A stretch of DNA of 47,068 nucleotides, taken from assembly GCF_900103505.1 (NCBI RefSeq), contig NZ_FNIA01000024.1, positions 1 to 47,068 on the forward strand. The letters run 5' to 3'. This DNA is from Haloarchaeobius iranensis. Its GTDB lineage: Archaea; Halobacteriota; Halobacteria; Halobacteriales; Natrialbaceae. The notes under the pieces were generated by a model that worked only from the letters and a program-made list of their open reading frames with translations, was not told where the DNA came from and did no database searches. This document shows positions 25,074 to 33,855 of this stretch, one piece after another; the first letter of the stretch is position 1; the number at the start of each line of letters is the position of its first letter. The position numbers were made by a program, and so were the translations under genes.

Positions 25074-27481
25074 TGCTCGCCTCCGTCCTCGACGAGCGGC
25101 CCCGAACCGGGGCGTTCGCCCGCGATACCTTTCGAGGGCGAGGCGTTCAGCGAGCGGTTCGACGCGAAGAGTTCCGGATAGGCGATGCGAGAGTCCAGGT
25201 CGACCGGTTCGCCGAACAGGTCCTGGAGACTGCCATCCTGCCACTCTCTCGTGATGTGGTGGTACTCGGACGCGTTGTCCAGTCGGATCTCATCGAAGAG
25301 CGTCACCAGCGTGATCGAGAACGGGGAATCGACCTCGTCGATGGTCAACCGGCCCCGGATATCTCGTCCGGCCAGCGTGGTCCTGACGGCGGACTCGGAG
25401 AGGAACTGTCGATTCTGGGCATTCGAGATGGTCGCCAGGGTCTCACCCGGATGGTTGTGGCGCTCGATATTGTCCTCGAGTGGTTCTTCGAGTCGGTTCT
25501 CGAGTGCGTAGCGGAGGTGCTCGACCAGGGACTGGCGGTCGATCACCCGTGCCTCAACGAGCTCCGTGAGGTCCGAGGCCGTGGTGATGGTTTCACGGCT
25601 GACCTCGTCGAGTGCGTCGACATTGAGGGGGAGCTGTGCGATTCGACCGTACGATCCGTCGAGCACGGTCTCGGAGATGCTCTCGATTGCCTGCTCGCGG
25701 TCGGTGATCCGGTTTTGGATCTCCGACTGCCGAGATTCCTGTTCTTCCAGGTCGTCCTCCAGGGTCTCGACATGGGTGGTGAGCTTTTCCTCGATGTCGG
25801 CGAGGCATTGGTTCGTCAGCGTCTCCATCGCGTTCTGCTGGGCGACGTACCGATCACGGAGTGCTCGCAGCTCCGCCAGCACGTCTTCGAGTTCCTCTTT
25901 GCTTTGCTTGAGGGACCGACGCTTCCTGAAATGGTAGGACTTGGTGTCCTCTATTCGTGCTTCGATTGCCTGGAGCGAGTCGGCGAGATACGGTTCCAGG
26001 GACTGTTCGAACACCTGGACGGGCGCATCACTCACTCGGTCGAGGGAGACATCCACGTCGTCTGCGTTCTTCTCACAGATGTCTTCGACGCGACTCTGGA
26101 AGTCATTCTCGGCGATGCGGTCGCGCAGCTTCGACCGGGCGAGGGTGAAGAAGACGAACTGTGCGAGGATCTCCTGTGGCGTCTCGTCGTCCGCGGCAGC
26201 ACTCGACTCGGAGACACTGGACGCGTAGGTCTTCGCTTCGCTGGTCAGCGTCGCCGCCTCGCCCTGCTCGAGGCGCACTGCATCGAGACGTTGGCGTGCC
26301 CGGTCGAATGCCGAGGCGACTCGTGAACTGACGACCGTAACGTCCTCCGGGCTGGGTTCCTCAGTCACCGGCATCTCGTCGAGGGCTTGGTAAGCCTGGA
26401 TTCGCTGCTCGAGGCTGTCGATTCGGTTCTCGACCTCGGTCAGAGTCTCGCGGAGTTGGTCGAGTTGCTCAGTGATGTCGAAGTACCGCTTGGCGTCGTC
26501 GATCGGGGCGCGGACGTCGACTGTGTCGAACGTGTAGAGGCGTTCGGTGAGCACGTCCTCGAAGAGGTTCTCGATGCCATCGTCGACGAGCGTGCATCCC
26601 ACCACGACCGACGAGATGGCGTAGTTGACGCCCTCGATGTAGCTGTTCGTCTCTTCGCCCCCGGGAGTGGATGCGTCGCTCCGCTCCTCGTCGACGGGCA
26701 TCACGAACAGCGCATCCAGCGGGGGAGAGTCGCAGGTGAAGGTGTTGGTGCGGAGTGCGGACACCTTCGTTGGGTCAGGGGCCGCTGGCATGTTGACCTC
26801 CATCGGATACGAGGCTTGCATGTCCTGTTGGAGGGTATCGAGGTCCAACAGCGACGCCATCTCTCGGAGGACGATGTTCGAGTTGAGGTAGTAGGCTGGG
26901 TTGGGACCAGGGACCGTCCGCTGTGGGAGGCTGAGTTCGGATACACAGGCGATGCCGAGGAGACGCGCGTCGACCTCGACACTATCGGATATATCTGACA
27001 CTATCTGGTCGAGCATGACGCTCATCAGTGGATACATGCCAGCCCCTGTACCTCCTGCGACCGACGCACAGAGCCAGACGGTCAGCTCGTCGTCCTGCGT
27101 CGTATCGATTGCTGAGCGGATGGTCGAAGTCAACTGGCGGTAGATTCGGTGACTGTGGTACTCGAAGTAGAACCGACCGTTCTTCGGGTCTCGGACTGAC
27201 CCCTGGTTTGCGAGCTCGAGGTCCTCGGATAACCACTTGATCGACCCGTTCTTCTTGAGGCGGTTGAATATCTGCCCCATCCGGTTGTCCTTCTGGAGTT
27301 GCAGTACCTCGAAGTCCCGTGGGAACTCGTCGGTGGGTATCGAGCCGCTGTCGATGACTGCGAACTTCCAGCGTTCGCCGACGCCAGCGTTCGAGACCCG
27401 TCTATCGACGGTCTGTGCGGCACGGTAGCCACCGGTGCCGACGGACACGAACACGTGCTTCCTCGTTGTTTCACTGGGCAT
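25070..27481 (-). CDS. Tubulin/FtsZ-like GTPase with coiled-coil region
   Basis: 803 residues. The N-terminal GTPase part has the first nucleotide loop as VFVSVGTGGYRAAQTV (GTGG, 15-18), FAVIDSGSIPT after it, and the tubulin signature loop CASVAGGTGAGMYPLM (GGTGAG, 143-148). This matches the Tubulin_2-type ('tubulin-like', PF13809) family rather than the cell-division FtsZ. I could not identify a canonical T7 loop. Residues ~334-367 and ~500-605 are predicted coiled coil (LEDVLAELRALRDRYVAQQN). The last ~190 residues are globular. The start ATG 27481 has AGGAG nine bases upstream, so it is not leaderless and the transcript must begin upstream, probably at or before 27788. ATGA coupling to the membrane protein downstream suggests a membrane-linked polymer. 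Confidence 0.88.
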   Translation of the reverse strand: MPSETTRKHVFVSVGTGGYRAAQTVDRRVSNAGVGERWKFAVIDSGSIPTDEFPRDFEVLQLQKDNRMGQIFNRLKKNGSIKWLSEDLELANQGSVRDPKNGRFYFEYHSHRIYRQLTSTIRSAIDTTQDDELTVWLCASVAGGTGAGMYPLMSVMLDQIVSDISDSVEVDARLLGIACVSELSLPQRTVPGPNPAYYLNSNIVLREMASLLDLDTLQQDMQASYPMEVNMPAAPDPTKVSALRTNTFTCDSPPLDALFVMPVDEERSDASTPGGEETNSYIEGVNYAISSVVVGCTLVDDGIENLFEDVLTERLYTFDTVDVRAPIDDAKRYFDITEQLDQLRETLTEVENRIDSLEQRIQAYQALDEMPVTEEPSPEDVTVVSSRVASAFDRARQRLDAVRLEQGEAATLTSEAKTYASSVSESSAAADDETPQEILAQFVFFTLARSKLRDRIAENDFQSRVEDICEKNADDVDVSLDRVSDAPVQVFEQSLEPYLADSLQAIEARIEDTKSYHFRKRRSLKQSKEELEDVLAELRALRDRYVAQQNAMETLTNQCLADIEEKLTTHVETLEDDLEEQESRQSEIQNRITDREQAIESISETVLDGSYGRIAQLPLNVDALDEVSRETITTASDLTELVEARVIDRQSLVEHLRYALENRLEEPLEDNIERHNHPGETLATISNAQNRQFLSESAVRTTLAGRDIRGRLTIDEVDSPFSITLVTLFDEIRLDNASEYHHITREWQDGSLQDLFGEPVDLDSRIAYPELFASNRSLNASPSKGIAGERPGSGPLVEDGGEQ

Positions 27482-27788
27482 CTTCGGATACTCCTATCTC
27501 AACAGACTCCCCAAGGTCTGACTCCCACCAGTTGCCGACTCGGGCGGGTTTGGTTCCGGGCGCTGTTGCAGTCTGTAGCGGCCCGCTCAGATAGAAGCGG
27601 CTAGAGCGTGCTGTATCGAAATGATGGGTACTCTGGGCCGAGCGACTTGGTATGTTGCCAGCAGACGTAGTCCGGAGTCGGTGTCCTGGCTGCGTACGTG
27701 GGACTGAAACGGTGTGTTTGGTGCCCGCTGGGGAGTTCTGAGTTGAGTCAGATTCCGGTCGATGTCGAACTGGTTGATTCTCTGCCAT
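27471..27788 (-). CDS. Possible small protein or leader upstream of the tubulin-like gene
   Basis: A 105-residue frame that ends 11 nt inside the tubulin-like gene. The first two-thirds is basic, Ser/Thr/Pro rich and not very haloarchaeal (NSPAGTKHTVSVPRTQPGHR); the last part (GNWWESDLGESVEIGVSEDA) is acidic and plausible. Third-position GC is only moderate, so this may simply be a long 5' leader. No TATA was found immediately before 27481, and the AGGAG site lies within this frame, so the region is transcribed in any case. Low confidence as a protein. Confidence 0.3.
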   Translation of the reverse strand: MAENQPVRHRPESDSTQNSPAGTKHTVSVPRTQPGHRLRTTSAGNIPSRSAQSTHHFDTARSSRFYLSGPLQTATAPGTKPARVGNWWESDLGESVEIGVSEDAQ

Positions 27789-27961
27789 TATGGTTCGTGC
27801 GTATCGATGAGAAACAGTAGCAGGCCACTCTGCTGTGGCGTGCGAAAACCAGACTGAATGGTACTGTCGGTAAGGGTATCGCCCACAGGGCTGGTCGCCA
27901 AAACAGTGGCCGACCCTACACGTCCCAAACGCTTATTTCAGTTCGATTGATGGTCCCCACC
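27789..27961. other. Divergent promoter region between the tubulin-like and HEAT-like units
   Basis: Free of genes. On the plus strand an A/T element (ttatttc, 27933-27939) lies about 26 nt before the ATG at 27962 and would drive the HEAT-like pair. No strong TATA was found on the minus strand, where the transcript for the tubulin unit must begin. Confidence 0.4.
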
Positions 27962-28057
27962 ATGCTGTTTAGAGTCTCTCAGAACGATGTCGGTCACGCG
28001 CCATCCCGTACCGGATGGGAGCTGCCGCGGGCGTTCTGCATCGTACATGCAGAGTGA
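27962..28057 (+). CDS. Candidate leaderless upstream ORF (31 aa)
   Basis: The predicted transcript start coincides with ATG 27962, which opens a 31-codon frame (MLFRVSQNDVGHAPS...HAE). Its TGA at 28055-28057 overlaps the ATG at 28047 of the HEAT-like gene in another frame. A leaderless ribosome would therefore translate this peptide and could re-initiate at 28047. The peptide has no recognised similarity. The arrangement may be regulatory or accidental. Confidence 0.3.
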   Translation: MLFRVSQNDVGHAPSRTGWELPRAFCIVHAE

Positions 28058-30839
28058 CCAAGCACCCTATCTCGACTCCGATCCTGACCCGCTGGCTGTG
28101 TTGTCTCACCTCGAAGCGGCGATCGAACACACTGCCCCCGAAGTCTTCGACCGTGAGACGGATGACGTCTCCGCGAGCGACCGGATGGCGGCCACCGGAG
28201 CAGTTGCTACCACGGCCGCGGAGCATCCGCTTGCAGCTTCACAATGCGCCCCCCAGCTTCTCACAGTTCTCACCCACGTTACCACCGCCACGGAAACCGA
28301 AGCCTCGCTCACCCAAGGGGAGCGCCAGCGATTAGTACGAGAACTCTGTGGTGCCCTCCGTGACATCGCTACTGAGACCCCATCAGCGGTCTACGACCAT
28401 CTCACCGACCTCCAAACGCTCCTAGCAGCCGACGCCCTCGAAGCGAGAGCTGTCGCAGCAGAGGTCCTCGCACAGGCGGCCGACGAGTATCCCGCCCAAT
28501 TCCAGCACCCCGACGCCGTTCTCAGTGCTACACTCGGCGACTCGCTTGTCTCGATACAGAGACACGGCGCAGACATCGCCGCCACGCTTTGCGCGGAATG
28601 GCCAGCCGAGGTATCCGCGAACATCCCAACACTCATCGACCTGCTCGACGCTGCCGACGACGACCTTCGACAGAAAGCAGCAAACGCAATCCACGAGATC
28701 AGCATCGTCACTCCCAGTCGCGTCGCAGAAGACACAGACGTCTTGGGCGCTCACTTACGCGATAGCGACGGCCACTTTCGCTCCCTCATCATACTCGTCT
28801 TTCTCGAACTCGCAGAGGTCGACCACGAGGCCATCTGGAACTACGCAGACGATATCAGATGGAATCTGACGCAGAGCCACGAATCAGCCCGAGAGCGAGC
28901 AGGCGTGTTGCTCGCTCGACTCTCGATTCTGTCGACAGAGAAACTACCAACACTCGTGGATATCCTCGAGACTGCGCTCAAAGTCGAAACCACCGAAAGT
29001 CTCTCTATTCCCGTACAGCAGTTGGCGAACATTCATCCGGCACCCGCCACGGAGCTGTACGACCTGCTCCTCCAGGAAGCCACAGGCGAAGATTGGGAAC
29101 TCGACACACGGGAAGACTTCATCATCGCTGCCTACTGGATTACCGAAGCCACTGACGCTGTCCCAGCCGAGGAGACACTAGAGCGACTGAAACCTGTCCT
29201 TTCGTCCGAGCACGCAGCCCTCCGTGCGGCCGTCGCACTACTATACTTGGAAGTACACGAAATCGCGCCAACGAAGGTAGAGAACACCCTGCGCGCTCCT
29301 GGTGAAGCGGCGTCCGAAGATCTTACCGAACTCGCTTGGATCGATACCGATGCGTTCGACGAGCAGGCCACGGCGCCAGTACTGAAACAGATACAATCAC
29401 AGGCCGAATCCAAGGTCGGTGAAGTCGACACTACACCGCCAGATACAGCTGACCTGATCGAACCGACGTACACCTGGGCACGAAAGGAGAACCCTTCGGT
29501 GGTGCTACAACGTGCAGTGGACGCGATGCAGCGTGAGGACCGAACGGTGCTTGCTGAGATTGATGAGGTCGTTTCGTATCTCAGCCGGAACTCGAGAGTC
29601 ACGCAGCGTGTAGCCATCCGTGTCTTCTACCTGGCGAGCCTGAAACACCCCCAGCAGGCTGCTCGGCATCTCGATGAGGTGTTGGACCTTACCACCAGTC
29701 CGTTTACACAGATCCGGCGATCCGCCCTCTGGATCGTCTTGACTCTCGTTGATAATAACCCAAAGCCTGTCGTTGAAAACCCCGAGCCGTTCCTCGATGG
29801 GCTCACGCACGAGGATAGACTCACCCGTCAAGCAGCGGCGTGGACCCTGGTAGAGATCAGTTCACGCGAGACGTCCGGCCTCGCGGCAGTTGTCGACCAG
29901 TTGATCGCAGCAATCGAGACGGAGCACGTGCTGAGTAGTTTCGCCGTTGAGGTTGTCCTAGCGGACATCGTCGCCACGAATCCAGAAAGCCTTCAACCAC
30001 ACACCGGGCCGCTGCTAGAGAAGTTACAGTTGGGGCTTCGAGCCGACCCTGACGAATTCAAGACGGTCGATTCACTGGTTGACTTAGAGACTACAGAGGC
30101 CGAAGACGAAATCTCACTGTCACTGTTTCCCATGAAGGAATTCCTAAACGACCAGAACCGCATTGATGAACGTCCACTGATGTCTGCCCTCCTGTCCCTG
30201 TTCTTGTTCGACTCATCACTCAGCGTAAAACACAGTGACGGCATTCGTGACCTTCTGGGCGGGGCTGCCAGAGATACGAAACAGGGGTTGTGGCTGCTCG
30301 GGCTCACGGCCAGAGCAGGCGAACCGGGCGTAGCGGAATTCGCTGAGGACATCTCTACGCTTTTGCTGACCGAAAAGGCCCTCAACCCACAAGTGACCGA
30401 AGAGCTCGCAGACTGTCTCGTTTCAGTTACTGACGTCATCCCTGCTGCATTCGTTCCGTGGGTGGATGAACTGATATCGAGACTGTTAGAGATCGAAGAG
30501 ACAGCAGCGACGGATGCAGACCACCACGGTCTCGTAACCGCGCTCCTTGGACTTATCTCGGCGTGTCTCACAGAGATGGACCCGGAGAGATATCCAACAC
30601 CAGATCGGTTCCTCGCGTTTCTCAAGTATGATGACGATGCTGGGAAACACGCAACCAGTATCCTCGGACGATTAGTCGACACGTATCCGTCAGAAGGTGG
30701 CGAGGCACGGGAAGCAATCGTCGAATGGTGTGCCAGTAGTCAAGACACTGCGGACTTGGTTGGGGCCGTCGAGTTTCTAACCAGGACTGGCTCGGTATCG
30801 ACGCTCAACGAGACCTTCGAAACGGCCCATGAAGACTGA
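28047..30839 (+). CDS. HEAT-like alpha-helical repeat protein 1
   Basis: 930 residues (950 if ATG 27987 is used; that extension is Arg/Ser rich and unlike the rest, so 28047 is preferred). It is built almost wholly of paired amphipathic helices of about 40 residues, for example ARAVAAEVLAQAADEYPAQF, DDDLRQKAANAIHEISIVTP, AAWTLVEISSRETSG and VTEELADCLVSVTDVIPAAF. These HEAT/ARM-like solenoids act as scaffolds or adaptors; no catalytic motif is seen. The stop overlaps the next gene by 11 nt, so both proteins are probably made together and may pair. Codon use is less GC-rich by eye than in the flanking kinases. Confidence 0.85.
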   Translation: MQSDQAPYLDSDPDPLAVLSHLEAAIEHTAPEVFDRETDDVSASDRMAATGAVATTAAEHPLAASQCAPQLLTVLTHVTTATETEASLTQGERQRLVRELCGALRDIATETPSAVYDHLTDLQTLLAADALEARAVAAEVLAQAADEYPAQFQHPDAVLSATLGDSLVSIQRHGADIAATLCAEWPAEVSANIPTLIDLLDAADDDLRQKAANAIHEISIVTPSRVAEDTDVLGAHLRDSDGHFRSLIILVFLELAEVDHEAIWNYADDIRWNLTQSHESARERAGVLLARLSILSTEKLPTLVDILETALKVETTESLSIPVQQLANIHPAPATELYDLLLQEATGEDWELDTREDFIIAAYWITEATDAVPAEETLERLKPVLSSEHAALRAAVALLYLEVHEIAPTKVENTLRAPGEAASEDLTELAWIDTDAFDEQATAPVLKQIQSQAESKVGEVDTTPPDTADLIEPTYTWARKENPSVVLQRAVDAMQREDRTVLAEIDEVVSYLSRNSRVTQRVAIRVFYLASLKHPQQAARHLDEVLDLTTSPFTQIRRSALWIVLTLVDNNPKPVVENPEPFLDGLTHEDRLTRQAAAWTLVEISSRETSGLAAVVDQLIAAIETEHVLSSFAVEVVLADIVATNPESLQPHTGPLLEKLQLGLRADPDEFKTVDSLVDLETTEAEDEISLSLFPMKEFLNDQNRIDERPLMSALLSLFLFDSSLSVKHSDGIRDLLGGAARDTKQGLWLLGLTARAGEPGVAEFAEDISTLLLTEKALNPQVTEELADCLVSVTDVIPAAFVPWVDELISRLLEIEETAATDADHHGLVTALLGLISACLTEMDPERYPTPDRFLAFLKYDDDAGKHATSILGRLVDTYPSEGGEAREAIVEWCASSQDTADLVGAVEFLTRTGSVSTLNETFETAHED

Positions 30840-33825
30840 AAACCCGCGTCGAACGGCAAGAGAGCTCGCACTGCAAGCTTCGCGGAATCCCGACCTCTCC
30901 CAAGCGGAGCTGCGAGAAGCATTTGACCTGCTCGAAACCGACCTACGCGGTGATTCAGCGTTCGAGGCCGTTGAAATCCGGAAATATGCCGCGGAGACGA
31001 TTCTCGCAGTTAGCTTCGAGCAGACAGCGGCCGTCACGGAGTACACTGACCGACTCATTACACAGATTAAGACCCAACAGGAGGTTCTGACACAGTCTCC
31101 CGTCGTGTACGAATCGACGAGTCTCATCAGTACCCTCATCAACGTACAGGAGTCCTTGCTGCAGGCGATGAAAGAGGTTGCTCGGACAACGCCGGCTGCA
31201 GTACGGGAGTCTATCGAGGCTCTCGTCCCGGTGTTCGCAGAGGATGGAATGTACCCTGAGCTCACCTCGGCGTTCCTCAATCTGGTTGACGTCTTCGTTA
31301 TCAGTGAGAAGAACGCGGTCGACATCGACCCGTCGCGATTCTGGGGTCTCGTCGGCGCAGGCGACGAGTCACTGACTGCAAGCGCTCTCGGCCTCCTCCA
31401 ATCCCTGCACAAACATGGCCGTATGAGTGTCCTCTCGGACAAGCAGACACTCGTCGAGGAGCTCGAGACAGGGTCGCCGTCAGGGCGACGTGCTGCAGCC
31501 GAGTTAGTCAAAGTCGCCGTCGTCGAGTCTGGTCCAGACGGACTGCGGGACCTGCAAGAAGCGCTTGAGTCGCAACTCGAAGCCTCGAACGTCGAGGTAC
31601 GGCTGTCCGCGCTTTTCGCGCTGTTTGTCTTCCCGAACATCAAGAAATCAGCGTACGAACCAGAGGTCGAGAGTGGGCTGGCGGCGATTGCTGACTCAGA
31701 CCCGGAAGCACAGAAGGCAGCCGTGGACGTGTTCTCGGACTTCGCGGATGTCGCTCCAATCACACGAGTCCCAATCGAGGCGTTGGTCTCGTTGCTCAAT
31801 TCCGACGATCAGGTAACCACGATATCGGTGAGGATACTCCTGGGAGAAATTGCGGAACGGCAGCCCGAGAAGGTAGCTGAGTATCTTGGCGCGTTCGCCG
31901 AACCGATCGGGAACAGTGGCTACAGCGAGCGCAGTAAATTCACGTCGCTCTCGATTATCTACCAGCTGGCGATGCAGGACCCTGGGTTGGTCGTGCCAGT
32001 CGTTCCGACAGTTGCGAATGAAATCGGCGGGAGCAGTGCTATGCACCAGGGGCATCAGCGACGCGTGAAGTCCCAAACCGAACTGTATTCGCACGCAACC
32101 GACGCCGATCCACATCTTAAACACAGCAGTGAAACCATCCGCTCGTCACGCGTCTTCTCCTCCTTAGTCGGCCGGTCGGGGTTCGATGTCGAGTGGGAGT
32201 TGCTCCCGGAGTATCTTGCCGTGCTAATCTTGCTACGGGTCTCCCAAGACGAAATTCGACCGGTTGCGGAGGTGTCCTCGGAGATCGTGTCCGGGGTTAA
32301 CTCCCCTTCCGAGAAAGTCCGGAGCACGACGATCTCGATCCTCAGTTCGATCACCGAGTCCCATTCGCATCAGGTCTCCCCCCATCTTGGATTTATCCTC
32401 GATTCGATCACGCAATCTGGAGGCGACAGCCAGACGTTGGACCAGACGGACCTTCGTGGACTCTTCGTCATCTTCAGGACCGTCATCGACTCGTCTGAGG
32501 CGTGGTGGTTGTCCTCCCGCGACCTCGACAAGTTCTTCATACTACTTGACGCCGAGTTCGACGACAGTGTCGCATACCCGAGCCTTGGCAGACGACTTGC
32601 GCTCCGTATCCTGACGAGTCTGCTCTTTCGGTTGCTCATTGAATCATCGACGCTTGGAAGTAGTCCCGGCGACGGGGGCGACGCAGAACACGACCTCGAG
32701 GAGTCGAACAGCACCGACACTCCGTCATTGAACCCAGACACGATCCGAGAGGAGATCAGTGAGAAGCGCATTCAGGACCTGGTTGCCCTCGGCGAGGCAG
32801 GCTCACTGTACGAACGAGAGAAAGTCCTCAAAATCCTCTTTCTGGTCACTCCCAGCAGCTGCGAGCAGATTGTCCCCCACGTGTCGACCTGTGCAGAGTG
32901 GGGACGCGAGACAGCACCCGACCGCGCCTTGGACCCCGACAAAGACGTGGCACTGGATGCGGATGTTACGGCCGAGCAGGTCGAAGACACCGACGGGAAT
33001 GCCAACCTCCGCAGGCTCGGGCCGCACCTGAGCAGTGACATTGACACTGTTCGAGCGAAATTGGGCAATCTCTACATGGCCGTCGGCAATGCACAACCAA
33101 CCGCACTCGTCCCAGTACTCGACACCCTCCTCGACCTGGCAGCGGACACTGATCCAGAGGTGTCCCAGACTGCGCTGTCTGCACTTGAGGAGGCTCTCGT
33201 TGCCCACCGAGCACTCAGCACGGACCTCATGGAGACGGTAACGTCACAACTGATACATGGTGACCCGGAGGTCGAAGAAGAAGCTGCGCACCTCCTTTCT
33301 GTCGCCGTCTCGGAGGCGACCGAACCGGCCACAGCCGAGATGTCCGTCATCACGGTCGCATTCAAGCAAGCATCGTCTGTTGCTGCCCGCCTGTTCCTCG
33401 CACGCTCGATATCGATCATCGCTGAAAGCCATCCAAGCGAAGTCATCTCCATAAGCTCTCATCTCACCACCGAGCTCGAAGCCGCCATCCCAGACACACT
33501 CCAGCAGCGCGACACCGATTACAAGACGGGCGGTGCGGACTTGCTGGGAGCCGACCGCACCCACAACATGGTGCTCGTCCGTCGATACCTCTACCGTGCA
33601 TTGGAACACTGCCTCTCGGTCCCTGAACTCACGGACCAGTGGTCCCCACAAGTGTTACAGGACATCATCAGGGCTGCTCCCGAGATAGCCCCCACCGCTG
33701 CCCGACGCTACGTCGCATACCACGAGGATGCGTCCGGGGACCTGATGACTCCCGACGAACTCGCCTCTAGTCTCGAAACCGACATCCAAGAACGAACCAA
33801 AGCAATCCTCCAGAACGAACTCTAA
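30829..33825 (+). CDS. HEAT-like alpha-helical repeat protein 2
   Basis: 998 residues of the same helical repeat type: EVRLSALFALFVFPNIKKSA, DPEAQKAAVDVFSDFADVAP, TISVRILLGEIAERQPEKVA, DPEVSQTALSALEEALVAHR and DPEVEEEAAHLLSVAVSEAT. Helix pairs end in short Asp/Pro loops, as in HEAT repeats. A low-complexity acidic segment (~620-650) interrupts the solenoid. It overlaps the upstream HEAT-like gene by 11 nt and has a similar size, suggesting an ancient duplication followed by strong divergence. It is convergent with the zinc-site protein gene, only 30 nt away, with a small hairpin between. It is likely a scaffold subunit; partners are unknown. Confidence 0.85.
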   Translation: MKTENPRRTARELALQASRNPDLSQAELREAFDLLETDLRGDSAFEAVEIRKYAAETILAVSFEQTAAVTEYTDRLITQIKTQQEVLTQSPVVYESTSLISTLINVQESLLQAMKEVARTTPAAVRESIEALVPVFAEDGMYPELTSAFLNLVDVFVISEKNAVDIDPSRFWGLVGAGDESLTASALGLLQSLHKHGRMSVLSDKQTLVEELETGSPSGRRAAAELVKVAVVESGPDGLRDLQEALESQLEASNVEVRLSALFALFVFPNIKKSAYEPEVESGLAAIADSDPEAQKAAVDVFSDFADVAPITRVPIEALVSLLNSDDQVTTISVRILLGEIAERQPEKVAEYLGAFAEPIGNSGYSERSKFTSLSIIYQLAMQDPGLVVPVVPTVANEIGGSSAMHQGHQRRVKSQTELYSHATDADPHLKHSSETIRSSRVFSSLVGRSGFDVEWELLPEYLAVLILLRVSQDEIRPVAEVSSEIVSGVNSPSEKVRSTTISILSSITESHSHQVSPHLGFILDSITQSGGDSQTLDQTDLRGLFVIFRTVIDSSEAWWLSSRDLDKFFILLDAEFDDSVAYPSLGRRLALRILTSLLFRLLIESSTLGSSPGDGGDAEHDLEESNSTDTPSLNPDTIREEISEKRIQDLVALGEAGSLYEREKVLKILFLVTPSSCEQIVPHVSTCAEWGRETAPDRALDPDKDVALDADVTAEQVEDTDGNANLRRLGPHLSSDIDTVRAKLGNLYMAVGNAQPTALVPVLDTLLDLAADTDPEVSQTALSALEEALVAHRALSTDLMETVTSQLIHGDPEVEEEAAHLLSVAVSEATEPATAEMSVITVAFKQASSVAARLFLARSISIIAESHPSEVISISSHLTTELEAAIPDTLQQRDTDYKTGGADLLGADRTHNMVLVRRYLYRALEHCLSVPELTDQWSPQVLQDIIRAAPEIAPTAARRYVAYHEDASGDLMTPDELASSLETDIQERTKAILQNEL

Positions 33826-33829
33826 CCCC

Positions 33830-33842
33830 GGACTCGGAGTCC
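33830..33842. terminator. Small hairpin between convergent genes
   Basis: GGACT-CGG-AGTCC forms a perfect 5-bp stem in the 30-nt gap between the HEAT-like gene and the opposing gene, so it could end either transcript. There is no T run after it; haloarchaeal terminators are poorly defined, so this is tentative. Confidence 0.3.
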
Positions 33843-33855
33843 TGGATTCGCTTGC

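Noticed and set aside
25073-26326. Plus-strand frame over the tubulin-like gene
   Set aside because: Antisense to the coiled-coil region; no independent support such as a promoter or ribosome site.
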